From contig VAZQ01000267.1 of NCBI GenBank assembly GCA_005883115.1, forward strand, positions 1 to 5,162: a DNA stretch of 5,162 bases. The letters run 5' to 3'. This DNA comes from Alphaproteobacteria bacterium (GTDB lineage Bacteria; Pseudomonadota; Alphaproteobacteria; Rhizobiales; Xanthobacteraceae). Positions 1 to 5,162 of the stretch are shown here, one piece after another. The stretch's first letter is position 1; every line of letters begins with the position of its first letter. Made by a program: the position numbers and the translations under genes. The notes beneath the pieces were generated by a model. The model saw nothing but the letters and a program-made list of their open reading frames with translations, searched no databases and had not been told where the DNA came from.

Positions 1-611
1 AGGCATTCGTCTCCGGCGCCGATATCTCGAAATTCGAGAGCGAACGCGCCACCCTCGAGGCGACCAGGCACTACAATGCAACGGTCGAGAAGGCATATGC
101 CGGCATTCAGCAGTTTACAAAGCCGACGATTGCCATGATCCGCGGGTACTGTATCGGCGGCGGCGTTGGGCTGGCAGTGTGCTGCGATCTGCGCATCTGC
201 TCCGACAATTCGCGCTTCGCGGTGCCGGCGGCAAAGCTTGGGCTCGGCTATTCCTACGCCGGGCTGCGTCGGCTCGTCGATGTCGTCGGACCAGCGTTTG
301 CGCGCGAGATCTTCTTTACCGCGCGCCAGTTCGATGCTGAGGACGCCCGCCAGATGGGCCTCGTCAATCGGGTCGTGCCGCAGGCGGAGCTCGAGACCTA
401 TGTCAAGGATTACGCGGAGACGATCGCCGTCAACGCGCCGCTGACGGTGAAGGCAGTCAAATACATTGTCGGCGAAGTGATGAAGGATGACTCTGCGCGC
501 AACGTAGCGCAGTGCGCTGAGCTGGTGGAACAGTGCTTTGCCAGCAACGACTTCATCGAAGGCCGCCGCGCTTTCATGGAGAAGCGCAAGCCGGCATTTA
601 CCGGCACCTGA
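1..611 (+). CDS. Crotonase-family protein (enoyl-CoA hydratase/isomerase-like), 5'-truncated by window edge
   Basis: The reading frame is already open at base 3 and runs to TGA at 609-611, giving 202 visible residues; family members are usually about 260, so some 55-60 N-terminal residues lie outside. The crotonase fold is clear: an oxyanion-hole segment AFVSGADI at visible residues 1-8, the second oxyanion-hole glycine run YCIGGGVGLAVCCDLRI (about residues 49-65), then the FAVPAAKLGLGY helix and the ARQMGLVNRVVP motif near the C-terminal domain. Members act on cytoplasmic acyl-CoA thioesters by stabilising an enolate. Aligned by eye to rat mitochondrial hydratase, Glu144 is Gly (codon 168-170) and Glu164 is Ala (codon 228-230), so standard hydration of enoyl-CoA is doubtful; isomerase, hydrolase, decarboxylase or other acyl-CoA chemistry remains possible. 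It lies 103 nt upstream of the ABC ATPase on the same strand, so co-transcription is possible but not shown. Family call is firm, substrate unknown. Confidence 0.93.
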   Translation, partial: AFVSGADISKFESERATLEATRHYNATVEKAYAGIQQFTKPTIAMIRGYCIGGGVGLAVCCDLRICSDNSRFAVPAAKLGLGYSYAGLRRLVDVVGPAFAREIFFTARQFDAEDARQMGLVNRVVPQAELETYVKDYAETIAVNAPLTVKAVKYIVGEVMKDDSARNVAQCAELVEQCFASNDFIEGRRAFMEKRKPAFTGT

Positions 612-671
612 AGGAGTGGCGGCAAGCTGTCGCGGATACCAATCGCCGGTTTAGTGTTTCAATGATCGAGA

Positions 672-695
672 CGGCAACGGCGGAACGCCGTGCCG
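672..695 (+). promoter_or_regulatory. Bulged GC-rich hairpin in the leader of the ABC ATPase gene
   Basis: CGGC (672-675) pairs with GCCG (692-695), and ACGGCG (677-682) pairs with CGCCGT (686-691). A676 is bulged out and GAA (683-685) forms the loop, giving ten base pairs in all. The structure ends 6 nt before the GAGGAG ribosome binding site. No T-run follows, so it is not an intrinsic terminator. It could be an RNA-stability or translation-control element, or a chance fold in GC-rich DNA. The rest of the 103-nt spacer shows no convincing promoter by eye. Confidence 0.4.
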
Positions 696-701
696 GGTAT
701 C

Positions 702-707
702 GAGGAG
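702..707 (+). promoter_or_regulatory. Ribosome binding site of the ABC ATPase gene (fixes the GTG start)
   Basis: GAGGAG lies 7 nt before the GTG at 715. An in-frame TAG at 652-654 precedes it, and no in-frame ATG occurs between that stop and the GTG. The protein starting here begins right at the usual N-terminus of this ATPase family. Confidence 0.8.
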
Positions 708-714
708 AACGGGC

Positions 715-1776
715 GTGGCGTCGGTTGAACTGCGAGCCCTGACCAAGCGTTATGGGGAAGTCGCGGTCGTCGACGACGTGTCGCTCACCATCGAGCACGG
801 CCGGCTCGTGTGCCTGCTCGGCCCCTCCGGCTGCGGCAAGACGACGACGCTGCGCTTGATCGCAGGCTTCGTCGAGCCATCCGCGGGCGAGATCCGGGTT
901 GGCGACCGGCTCGTCTCCTCGCCGGCACGGACGCTGCCGCCGGAGCGGCGCAACATGTCCATGATCTTCCAGAGCTACGCGCTGTGGCCGCACATGACGG
1001 TCGCAGAGAACGTCGCCTATGGACTGAAACTGCGCAAGCTTGACCGCGCGAGCATCGAGCGCAAGCTCGCTGCCATACTGGATACTACTCACCTGCGCGC
1101 GCTCGCCGACCGGTATCCGGGCGAGCTTTCGGGCGGACAGCAGCAGCGCGTAGCGCTTGCGCGCGCCCTCATTGTCGAGCCCGAGACGCTGCTCCTCGAC
1201 GAGCCGCTGTCCAATCTCGATGCCAATCTGCGCGAAGAGATGCGCTTCGAGGTGCGCCGCCTGCATGACGAGTATCGCTACACCACGGTCTACGTGACCC
1301 ATGACCAGTCGGAAGCGATGACCACTGCCGACCTGATCGCGGTCATGAATGCGGGCAAGATCGAGCAGGCGGGCTCGCCGGAGGACATCTACGATCGGCC
1401 GCGCTCGGAATTCGTCGCCCGCTTCATCGGCTCGAGCAACGTTCTCAGAGGACGCGCGCTCGACGACTGCCATCTATCGTCATCAGGCTCGACGCTGCGC
1501 TGCACCGGGGGCAGATTTGCCGCCGGCAACGAGGGAGCGGTCGCAATACGCCAACATGCGGTGCGGCTAACGGCGAAGAAGCCTGAGGCAACTCAAAATG
1601 TACTGCCGGGAACCGTGGTGCGGCAGGTGTTCCTCGGGGCGAGCCGTGACTATCTGGTGGAGTTGGGCGACGGCACGCAGCTGCGCGTGGTTGCCCCCGC
1701 GGCGGAAAATATTCCCCAGGGAGCTTCGGTATGGCTCCATCTGCCGCCGGAGCGCTGCCGGGTGCTGAGCGGATGA
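715..1776 (+). CDS. ABC importer ATP-binding protein, PotA/FbpC type (Fe3+/spermidine/putrescine-like family)
   Basis: This 353-residue cytoplasmic ATPase should power an ABC uptake system by ATP hydrolysis as a dimer on the permease. All nucleotide-binding elements are intact: Walker A GPSGCGKTT (36-44), Q-loop Gln86, signature LSGGQQQR (138-145), Walker B LLLDEP (159-164), D-loop SNLD (166-169) and switch His196 in VTHDQ. Residues about 240-353 form the C-terminal extension, with a TOBE-like stretch near 296-345 (PGTVVRQVFLGASRDYLVEL). Length and architecture match importers of polyamines, ferric iron, sulfate or phosphonates rather than amino-acid or branched-chain importers. Translation starts at GTG 715; the stop at 1774-1776 overlaps an ATG at 1773. 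The first of three binding-protein genes starts 53 nt downstream, so this subunit very probably serves them. No permease gene accompanies it here. The first half is highly conserved; the extension is more divergent, as is normal. Specific substrate cannot be read from this subunit. Confidence 0.95.
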   Translation: MASVELRALTKRYGEVAVVDDVSLTIEHGRLVCLLGPSGCGKTTTLRLIAGFVEPSAGEIRVGDRLVSSPARTLPPERRNMSMIFQSYALWPHMTVAENVAYGLKLRKLDRASIERKLAAILDTTHLRALADRYPGELSGGQQQRVALARALIVEPETLLLDEPLSNLDANLREEMRFEVRRLHDEYRYTTVYVTHDQSEAMTTADLIAVMNAGKIEQAGSPEDIYDRPRSEFVARFIGSSNVLRGRALDDCHLSSSGSTLRCTGGRFAAGNEGAVAIRQHAVRLTAKKPEATQNVLPGTVVRQVFLGASRDYLVELGDGTQLRVVAPAAENIPQGASVWLHLPPERCRVLSG

Positions 1777-1780
1777 TTGG

Positions 1781-1814
1781 CAAGCCCAACCATGTTTCAA
1801 GCCCAACCATGTTT
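1781..1814 (+). repeat. Perfect 17-bp tandem duplication in the leader of binding-protein gene 1
   Basis: The unit CAAGCCCAACCATGTTT occurs at 1781-1797 and again, without change or spacer, at 1798-1814. It lies between the ATPase stop and the ribosome binding site of the next gene. Because 17 is not a multiple of three, the duplication changes reading through the leader. With one copy, the ATG at 1773 (overlapping the ATPase stop) would reach a TGA after eight codons. With two copies it stays in frame with the binding protein. Confidence 0.95.
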
Positions 1815-1817
1815 GAT

Positions 1818-1823
1818 GAGGAG
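1818..1823 (+). promoter_or_regulatory. Ribosome binding site of binding-protein gene 1 (favours start at 1830)
   Basis: GAGGAG lies 6 nt before ATG 1830 and 3 nt before ATG 1827, both in frame. In-frame ATGs farther upstream (1731, inside the ATPase gene; 1773, overlapping its stop) lack a comparable site. They would also put a hydrophilic extension before the Tat signal, so 1830 is the best start. Confidence 0.7.
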
Positions 1824-1829
1824 ACGATG

Positions 1830-2888
1830 ATGAAACGGTTTGCACGCCGGGACGTGCTGAGGGGCTCGGTGGCCATCGCGGCATCAGGCGCGTTTGCCTC
1901 GGTGACCTCGGCCGCTCCACCGCCAAGCCCGGTCACGCCGGAGCTGATCGCGGCGGCAAAGAAAGAGGGCAGGGTTGTCTACTATACCTCCATCGATCTG
2001 CCGGTTGCGGAGCGCATCGCCAAAGCGTTCGAGGCGAGATATCCGGGTATCGACGTGCGCGTGGAGCGCACCGGCGCCGAGCGCGTGTTCCAGCGGATCG
2101 GTCAAGAATATGCGAGCCGTATACACTCGGTTGACGTCGTCAATTCGTCCGATGCCGCCCACTTCGTAGTGTGGAAACGCGAAGGGATGCTCGAGCCCTA
2201 CGTTCCCGAGGACGTTGCTAAATATTATCCCGCCGGGCACAAAGATCCCGACGGGACCTTCGCGAGCTTCCGCGTTTGGCTCTGCGTTATCGCCTACAAC
2301 ACTACCATGGTCAAAGCGGAGGAGGCGCCCAAGAGCTACGCCGACCTGCTCGATCCGAAATGGACCGGCAAGATCGTCAAAGCGCATCCGAGCTACAGCG
2401 GCACCATCATGACCGCGACCTATCAGATGTCGCGGGACCTCGGGTGGGACTATTTCGAGAAACTCGCCAAACAGAGGGTAATGCAGGTGCAGTCCTCGGC
2501 CGACCCGCCGAAGAAGCTCGCGCTGGGCGAGCGCGCGGTGATGGCGGACGGCAACGAGTACAACATTTTCATCGAGAAGGATAAGGGGACGCCGGTCGAG
2601 ATCGTCTATGCGACCGAAGGGTCGCCCGTCATTGTCGGGCCCAATGGGTTGTTCAAGAACGCGCCCAATCCGAACGCGGCGCGGTTATTCCAGAGCTTCT
2701 GCTTTTCTCCGGAGGCGCAGCAGCTCTGCATCGATGCCGGAGGCCTGCGATCGGTGCATCCGCAGACCAAAGACAAGCCAGGACGCAAGCCCTTCGGCGA
2801 GATCAAGAAGATGAAGGACGATCCGGAGGCGGTCGAAAGGATGAGCGCAGAAATCAAGGCGCGTTACAGTAAGCTGTTCGGGGTGTGA
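1830..2888 (+). CDS. Tat-exported periplasmic ABC substrate-binding protein, paralogue 1
   Basis: This 352-residue protein should capture the ligand in the periplasm and deliver it to the permease driven by the upstream ATPase. The N-terminus has a twin-arginine signal: FARRDVLRG (Arg6-Arg7), a moderately hydrophobic stretch about 13-26, and an AxA-type cleavage region near residues 26-29. The mature part has the two-lobe solute-binding fold of the Fe3+/spermidine/putrescine superfamily: EGRVVYYTSIDLP (46-58, first strand and binding loop), VERTGAERVFQRIGQE (78-93), DVVNSSDAAHF (102-112), DPDG (139-142), the hinge-side WLCVIAYNT (150-158), PKSYADLLDPKW, PPKKLALGERAVMADG and NPNAARLF in the second lobe. 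Length is typical. Only one tyrosine (about Y244, in NEYN) sits where ferric-binding proteins carry adjacent tyrosines, so iron is not assured as ligand. Close to paralogues 2 and 3 throughout. Three cysteines are present (C152 and two near the C-terminus). Ligand unknown. Confidence 0.92.
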   Translation: MKRFARRDVLRGSVAIAASGAFASVTSAAPPPSPVTPELIAAAKKEGRVVYYTSIDLPVAERIAKAFEARYPGIDVRVERTGAERVFQRIGQEYASRIHSVDVVNSSDAAHFVVWKREGMLEPYVPEDVAKYYPAGHKDPDGTFASFRVWLCVIAYNTTMVKAEEAPKSYADLLDPKWTGKIVKAHPSYSGTIMTATYQMSRDLGWDYFEKLAKQRVMQVQSSADPPKKLALGERAVMADGNEYNIFIEKDKGTPVEIVYATEGSPVIVGPNGLFKNAPNPNAARLFQSFCFSPEAQQLCIDAGGLRSVHPQTKDKPGRKPFGEIKKMKDDPEAVERMSAEIKARYSKLFGV

Positions 2889-2905
2889 TCGGCCGAGGCG
2901 GACCG

Positions 2906-2910
2906 GGAGG
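2906..2910 (+). promoter_or_regulatory. Ribosome binding site of binding-protein gene 2 (favours start at 2915)
   Basis: GGAGG lies 4 nt before ATG 2915. An in-frame GTG at 2885 overlaps the previous stop but has no such site and would add ten glycine-rich residues before the Tat signal. The ATG at 2915 gives a signal peptide that matches those of the two sister genes. Confidence 0.8.
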
Positions 2911-2914
2911 AATA

Positions 2915-3978
2915 ATGCGCGAGCGTCGGTTCTCCAGGCGCGACGTGCTCAAGTCATCGGCTGCGGTCGTTGGTGGTCTTTTCGCGTCTGCGGCTCGGGC
3001 GGCAGCGCTCGAACCGACGGCGATTACGCCTTCCCTCGTCGCGGCGGCCAGAAAAGAGGGGAGACTCTTCTACTACACTCCATCGACCTACCACTGGCAG
3101 AGAAGATTGCGAAATCGTTCGAGAGCGCCTTTCCCGGCATCGCCGTCCGTGTCGAGCGCAGCGGCGCCGAACGCGTGTTCCAGCGCATCGGCCAGGAATA
3201 CGCCAGCCGCATCTACGGCGCTGATGTGGTCAATTCGTCTGACGCGGCGCATTTCATTGTCTGGAAGCGGGAGGGCATTCTAGCCCCCTTCGTCCCGGCA
3301 GACGTCGCCATGCATTATCCGGCGGACCACCATGATCCCGACGGAATGTTCGCAAGCTTCCGCGTAAGTCTGAGCCCGATCGCCTACAACACCAACCTGG
3401 TCAAGCGCGAGGAGGCGCCCAAGAGCTACGCCGACCTGCTTGATCCCAAATGGATGGGCAAGATCGTCAAGGCGCACCCCAGCTACAGCGGGACGATCCT
3501 CACCGCGACCTTCCAGATCGTGCGCGAGCTCGGCTGGGGATATCTGGAGAAGCTCGCCAAGCAGAAGGTCATGCAGGTGCAATCAGGGACCGACCCGCCC
3601 AAGAAGCTCGCGCTCGGCGAGCGCGCTGTGATGGCAGACGGTGGCGAGTACAACGTGCTCCAGAGCAAGGAGGGCGGCGGGCCGGTCGAGGTTGTCTATC
3701 CGACGGAAGGCACGCCGCTCGTCGTCGGTCCGAACGCAATGTTCAAGAACGCCCCCAACCCGAACGCGGCGCGACTGTTCCAGTGCTATTGCTTCACGCC
3801 GGAATGCCAGCAGCTGATTGTCGACTTCGGCGCCTTGCGGTCGATGCATCCGTTGGTCAAGGAGAAGACCGGCCGTAGGCCGTTCCGAGACATCAAGATC
3901 ATGAAAGAAGATCCGGTGGGCGTCGAAAAGGCCAGCGAGGACATCAAAGCGCGCTACAGCAGATTGTTCGGCGTGTGA
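2915..3978 (+). pseudogene. Tat-exported ABC substrate-binding protein, paralogue 2, interrupted by one frameshift near the 5' end
   Basis: Reading from ATG 2915 gives a Tat signal (FSRRDVLKS, Arg8-Arg9, cleavage region near ASAARA at 24-29) and the start of the mature protein up to YYT at residues 53-55 (3071-3079). The frame then turns to nonsense and stops at TAG 3281-3283, a 122-residue product. From 3079 on, the -1 frame gives SIDLPLAEKIAKSFES and continues without a stop to TGA 3976-3978, matching both sisters to the last residue. Compared with paralogue 1, one pyrimidine is missing around 3079-3081. Restored, the protein would be 354 residues with the same family blocks (PPKKLALGERAVMADG, NPNAARLFQ). 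No slippery heptamer is visible, so programmed frameshifting is unlikely; a recent mutation or a sequencing error fits better. A restart at GTG 3175 would lack the signal peptide. It has a cysteine cluster, CYCFTPEC, near the C-terminus. Ribosome binding site and gap to neighbours are normal. Confidence 0.88.
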
Positions 3979-3999
3979 AGCCGCAGCCGCCGTGCGCTG

Positions 4000-4005
4000 A
4001 GGAGG
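4000..4005 (+). promoter_or_regulatory. Ribosome binding site of binding-protein gene 3
   Basis: A full AGGAGG lies 4 nt before ATG 4010, the best match of the four in this window. It sits in the 31-nt gap after gene 2, so gene 3 can be translated efficiently whatever happens to reading of the broken gene 2. Confidence 0.85.
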
Positions 4006-4009
4006 ATTA

Positions 4010-5089
4010 ATGAATAGGCCTCAATTCTCGCGCCGCGAGTTGCTCGGCGCGACCATTGCGACGAGTGCGCTCGCTGCAATGGGGCCGACCCGACCAGTCC
4101 GCGCGCAAGCTCGCGCCACCGCTGCCGAGCCGATCACGCCGGCGTTGGTCGAGGCGGCCAAGAAGGAAGGCAAGCTGGCCTTCTACAGCGCCATGGATCT
4201 GTCGATCGCGGAGAAGTTCGCCAAAGCCTTCGAGGCGAGGTTTCCCGGTATCACCGTTCGGGTAGAGCGCTCCGGCGCCGAGCGCGTGTTTCAGCGCATC
4301 GGGCAGGAGATGGAGAGCCGCATCTATGCGGTCGATGTGGTCAACAGCGCGGACGGCGCGCATTTCATCGTCTGGAAGCGCAACGGCTGGCTTGCGCCAT
4401 ATCTGCCGGAGGAGGTCGCGCGGCACTATCCCGCGCAATATTACGACCCCGACGGATTGTGGGTAACCACGCGGGTATGGCTCTCCTCGCTCGGCTACAA
4501 CACGAATCTGGTGAAGCCGGAGGAGGCGCCGGCAAGCTTCGCCGATCTGCTCAATCCAAAGTGGATGGGCAAGATGGTGAAGGCGCATCCTGCTTACAGC
4601 GGCACCATCATGACGGCTACGTTCCAGATCGTGCGCGAATTCGGCTGGCAATATCTCGAGAAGCTCGCCAGGCAGAAGGTGATGCAAGTGCAGTCATCGA
4701 CTGACCCACCGAAGAAACTCGCGCTCGGCGAGCGTGCGGTCATGGCTGACGGCAACGATTATAACCTGATCCAGCTCAAGGAGGCGGGCCAGCCGGTCGA
4801 GGTTGTTTATCCCAGCGAAGGTACGCCGCTAGTCACCGGCCCGAGTGCGGTATTCAATTCGGCGCCGAACCCGAACGCCGCGCGCCTGTTCCAGAACTGG
4901 CTGCATTCGCTCGAGGCGCAGCAGCTGCTGGTCGACTTTGCCCGCCAGCATTCGGTCCACCCGCTCACAAGAGAGAAGCCGAGCGCGCGCCGGCTCGACG
5001 AAATCAAATTGTGGAAGGACGATCCCGCTGGCGTCGAGCGGGCGAGCGAGGAGATCAAGGCGCGTTACGCGCAGATTTTCAGGGTGTGA
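4010..5089 (+). CDS. Tat-exported periplasmic ABC substrate-binding protein, paralogue 3
   Basis: This intact 359-residue protein is the last and most divergent of the three. The twin-arginine signal reads FSRRELLGA (Arg8-Arg9), with a hydrophobic stretch about 12-24 and likely cleavage after VRAQA near residue 34. The mature protein follows the family order: EGKLAFYSAMDLS (53-65), VERSGAERVFQRIGQE (85-100), DVVNSADGAHFIVWKR (109-124), DPDG (146-149), WLSSLGYNT (157-165), PPKKLALGERAVMADG (233-248), NDYN with Tyr251, and NPNAARLFQ (287-295). It differs from the sisters at likely cleft positions: FYSAMD for YYTSID, SADGAH for SSDAAH, and DFARQHSVHP where they have LRS before V/M-HP. It has no cysteine, while paralogues 1 and 2 have several. 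These differences suggest altered ligand preference, which is inference. A small GC hairpin overlaps the 3' end (5060-5072). No permease follows within the window. Confidence 0.93.
   Translation: MNRPQFSRRELLGATIATSALAAMGPTRPVRAQARATAAEPITPALVEAAKKEGKLAFYSAMDLSIAEKFAKAFEARFPGITVRVERSGAERVFQRIGQEMESRIYAVDVVNSADGAHFIVWKRNGWLAPYLPEEVARHYPAQYYDPDGLWVTTRVWLSSLGYNTNLVKPEEAPASFADLLNPKWMGKMVKAHPAYSGTIMTATFQIVREFGWQYLEKLARQKVMQVQSSTDPPKKLALGERAVMADGNDYNLIQLKEAGQPVEVVYPSEGTPLVTGPSAVFNSAPNPNAARLFQNWLHSLEAQQLLVDFARQHSVHPLTREKPSARRLDEIKLWKDDPAGVERASEEIKARYAQIFRV
5060..5072 (+). terminator. Weak terminator-like hairpin overlapping the 3' end of binding-protein gene 3
   Basis: GCGCG (5060-5064), loop TTA and CGCGC (5068-5072) form a five-pair GC stem, followed by AGATTTTC. 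The T-run is short and offset by three bases, and the structure lies inside the coding sequence. The equivalent stretch in genes 1 and 2 cannot form it. It may slow transcription, but it is a poor intrinsic terminator. Confidence 0.2.
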
Positions 5090-5156
5090 CTTAGTTTTTG
5101 ATTGTTGCCAGACGCATAATTGCTCATTGTGCATTGCGGTCGAGCGGAGCGAGCAG

Positions 5157-5162
5157 ATGAGG
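5157..5162 (+). CDS. Possible start of a next gene, cut by the window edge
   Basis: An ATG at 5157 is preceded by GGAG at 5146-5149 with 7-nt spacing, in the same direction as the array. Only two codons are visible, so nothing can be said about the product. A permease of the importer is the gene one would expect to find nearby, but that is expectation, not observation. The spacer 5090-5156 is richer in A and T than the genes and shows no clear promoter. Confidence 0.25.

Larger units (their letters stand above)
1830..5089 (+). repeat. Tandem array of three paralogous substrate-binding-protein genes
   Basis: Three head-to-tail copies of about 1.06-1.08 kb start at 1830, 2915 and 4010 (spacings of 1085 and 1095 bp). 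They share the same signal-peptide type and the same end (KARYxxxF-V). Long identical protein blocks include GERVFQ-type, PPKKLALGERAVMADG and NPNAARLFQ segments. Similarity is visible in the DNA: 2319-2350 and 3409-3440 are identical for 32 bp. Signal peptides and spacers have diverged, so the array is a gene-scale duplication that is not brand new. Confidence 0.93.

Noticed and set aside
662..742. A 26-codon frame (ATG 662) overlapping the ATPase start, as a leader peptide
   Set aside because: There is no ribosome binding site before it, and the product is an Arg-rich string as expected from chance reading of GC-rich DNA. The hairpin at 672-695 lies within it but forms no attenuator-terminator pair.
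598..1473. A 291-codon open frame on the minus strand
   Set aside because: It lies opposite the ATPase gene, which has every ABC motif; the minus-strand product is rich in Arg and Ala and shows no domain. It is a shadow frame typical of GC-rich DNA.
1731..1829. Earlier in-frame starts (1731, 1773, 1809, 1827) for binding-protein gene 1
   Set aside because: The GAGGAG at 1818-1823 is placed best for 1830. Earlier starts add a hydrophilic extension in front of the Tat signal, and 1731 would overlap the ATPase gene by 46 bases.
3070..3084. Programmed -1 frameshifting in binding-protein gene 2
   Set aside because: A -1 shift would restore the protein exactly, but there is no X-XXY-YYZ slippery site, and neither sister gene has a frame change here.
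4007..4687. A 226-codon open frame on the minus strand
   Set aside because: It lies opposite binding-protein gene 3. Similar minus-strand frames sit at the same place in genes 1 and 2, as expected for shadows of homologous genes.
1..5162. CRISPR arrays, tRNA/rRNA genes, insertion sequences, phage or defence genes
   Set aside because: I saw no spaced short repeats, no cloverleaf or rRNA segments and no transposase-like reading frame. The only repeats are the 17-bp pair and the paralogous genes.

Overview
The window is GC-rich, densely coding, and every supported gene lies on the + strand. Codon use, GTG/ATG starts with GAGGAG-type ribosome binding sites and the protein types (an acyl-CoA enzyme beside an ABC uptake system with Tat-exported binding proteins) suggest an alphaproteobacterium of the Bradyrhizobium/Rhodopseudomonas kind. 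That placement is inferred from style, not from a marker gene.

Layout: (1) positions 1-611 hold the C-terminal three quarters or so of a crotonase (enoyl-CoA hydratase/isomerase) family protein that begins outside the window; both catalytic glutamates of classical enoyl-CoA hydratase are replaced. (2) 612-714 is a spacer with a strong bulged hairpin just before the next ribosome binding site. (3) 715-1776 is a complete ABC importer ATPase of the PotA/FbpC type with a C-terminal TOBE-like region. (4) 1777-1829 is a short spacer with a perfect 17-bp tandem duplication. (5) 1830-5089 is a head-to-tail array of three closely related Tat-exported periplasmic substrate-binding proteins of the Fe3+/spermidine/putrescine superfamily. 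Copies 1 and 3 are intact. Copy 2 carries one clean -1 frameshift near its 5' end (about 3079-3081) and is otherwise preserved. (6) 5090-5162 is a more AT-rich tail with a possible start codon for a next gene at its very end.

The ATPase and the three binding proteins look like one transcription unit (gaps of 53, 26 and 31 nt, each with its own ribosome binding site). They would form the energising and ligand-capturing parts of one importer. No permease is present, so the membrane subunits must be encoded outside the window or supplied by another system. The usual automatic label would be iron(III) transport, but the adjacent-tyrosine ferric-iron signature appears to be missing in all three proteins. 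The ligand is therefore open; the acyl-CoA enzyme next door makes an organic acid plausible, as inference only. The main points of interest are the triplicated binding protein on a single ATPase, the single-base lesion in the middle copy, the 17-bp duplication in the leader of the first copy, and the crotonase without its catalytic acids. I see no clear evidence of a wholly new system.
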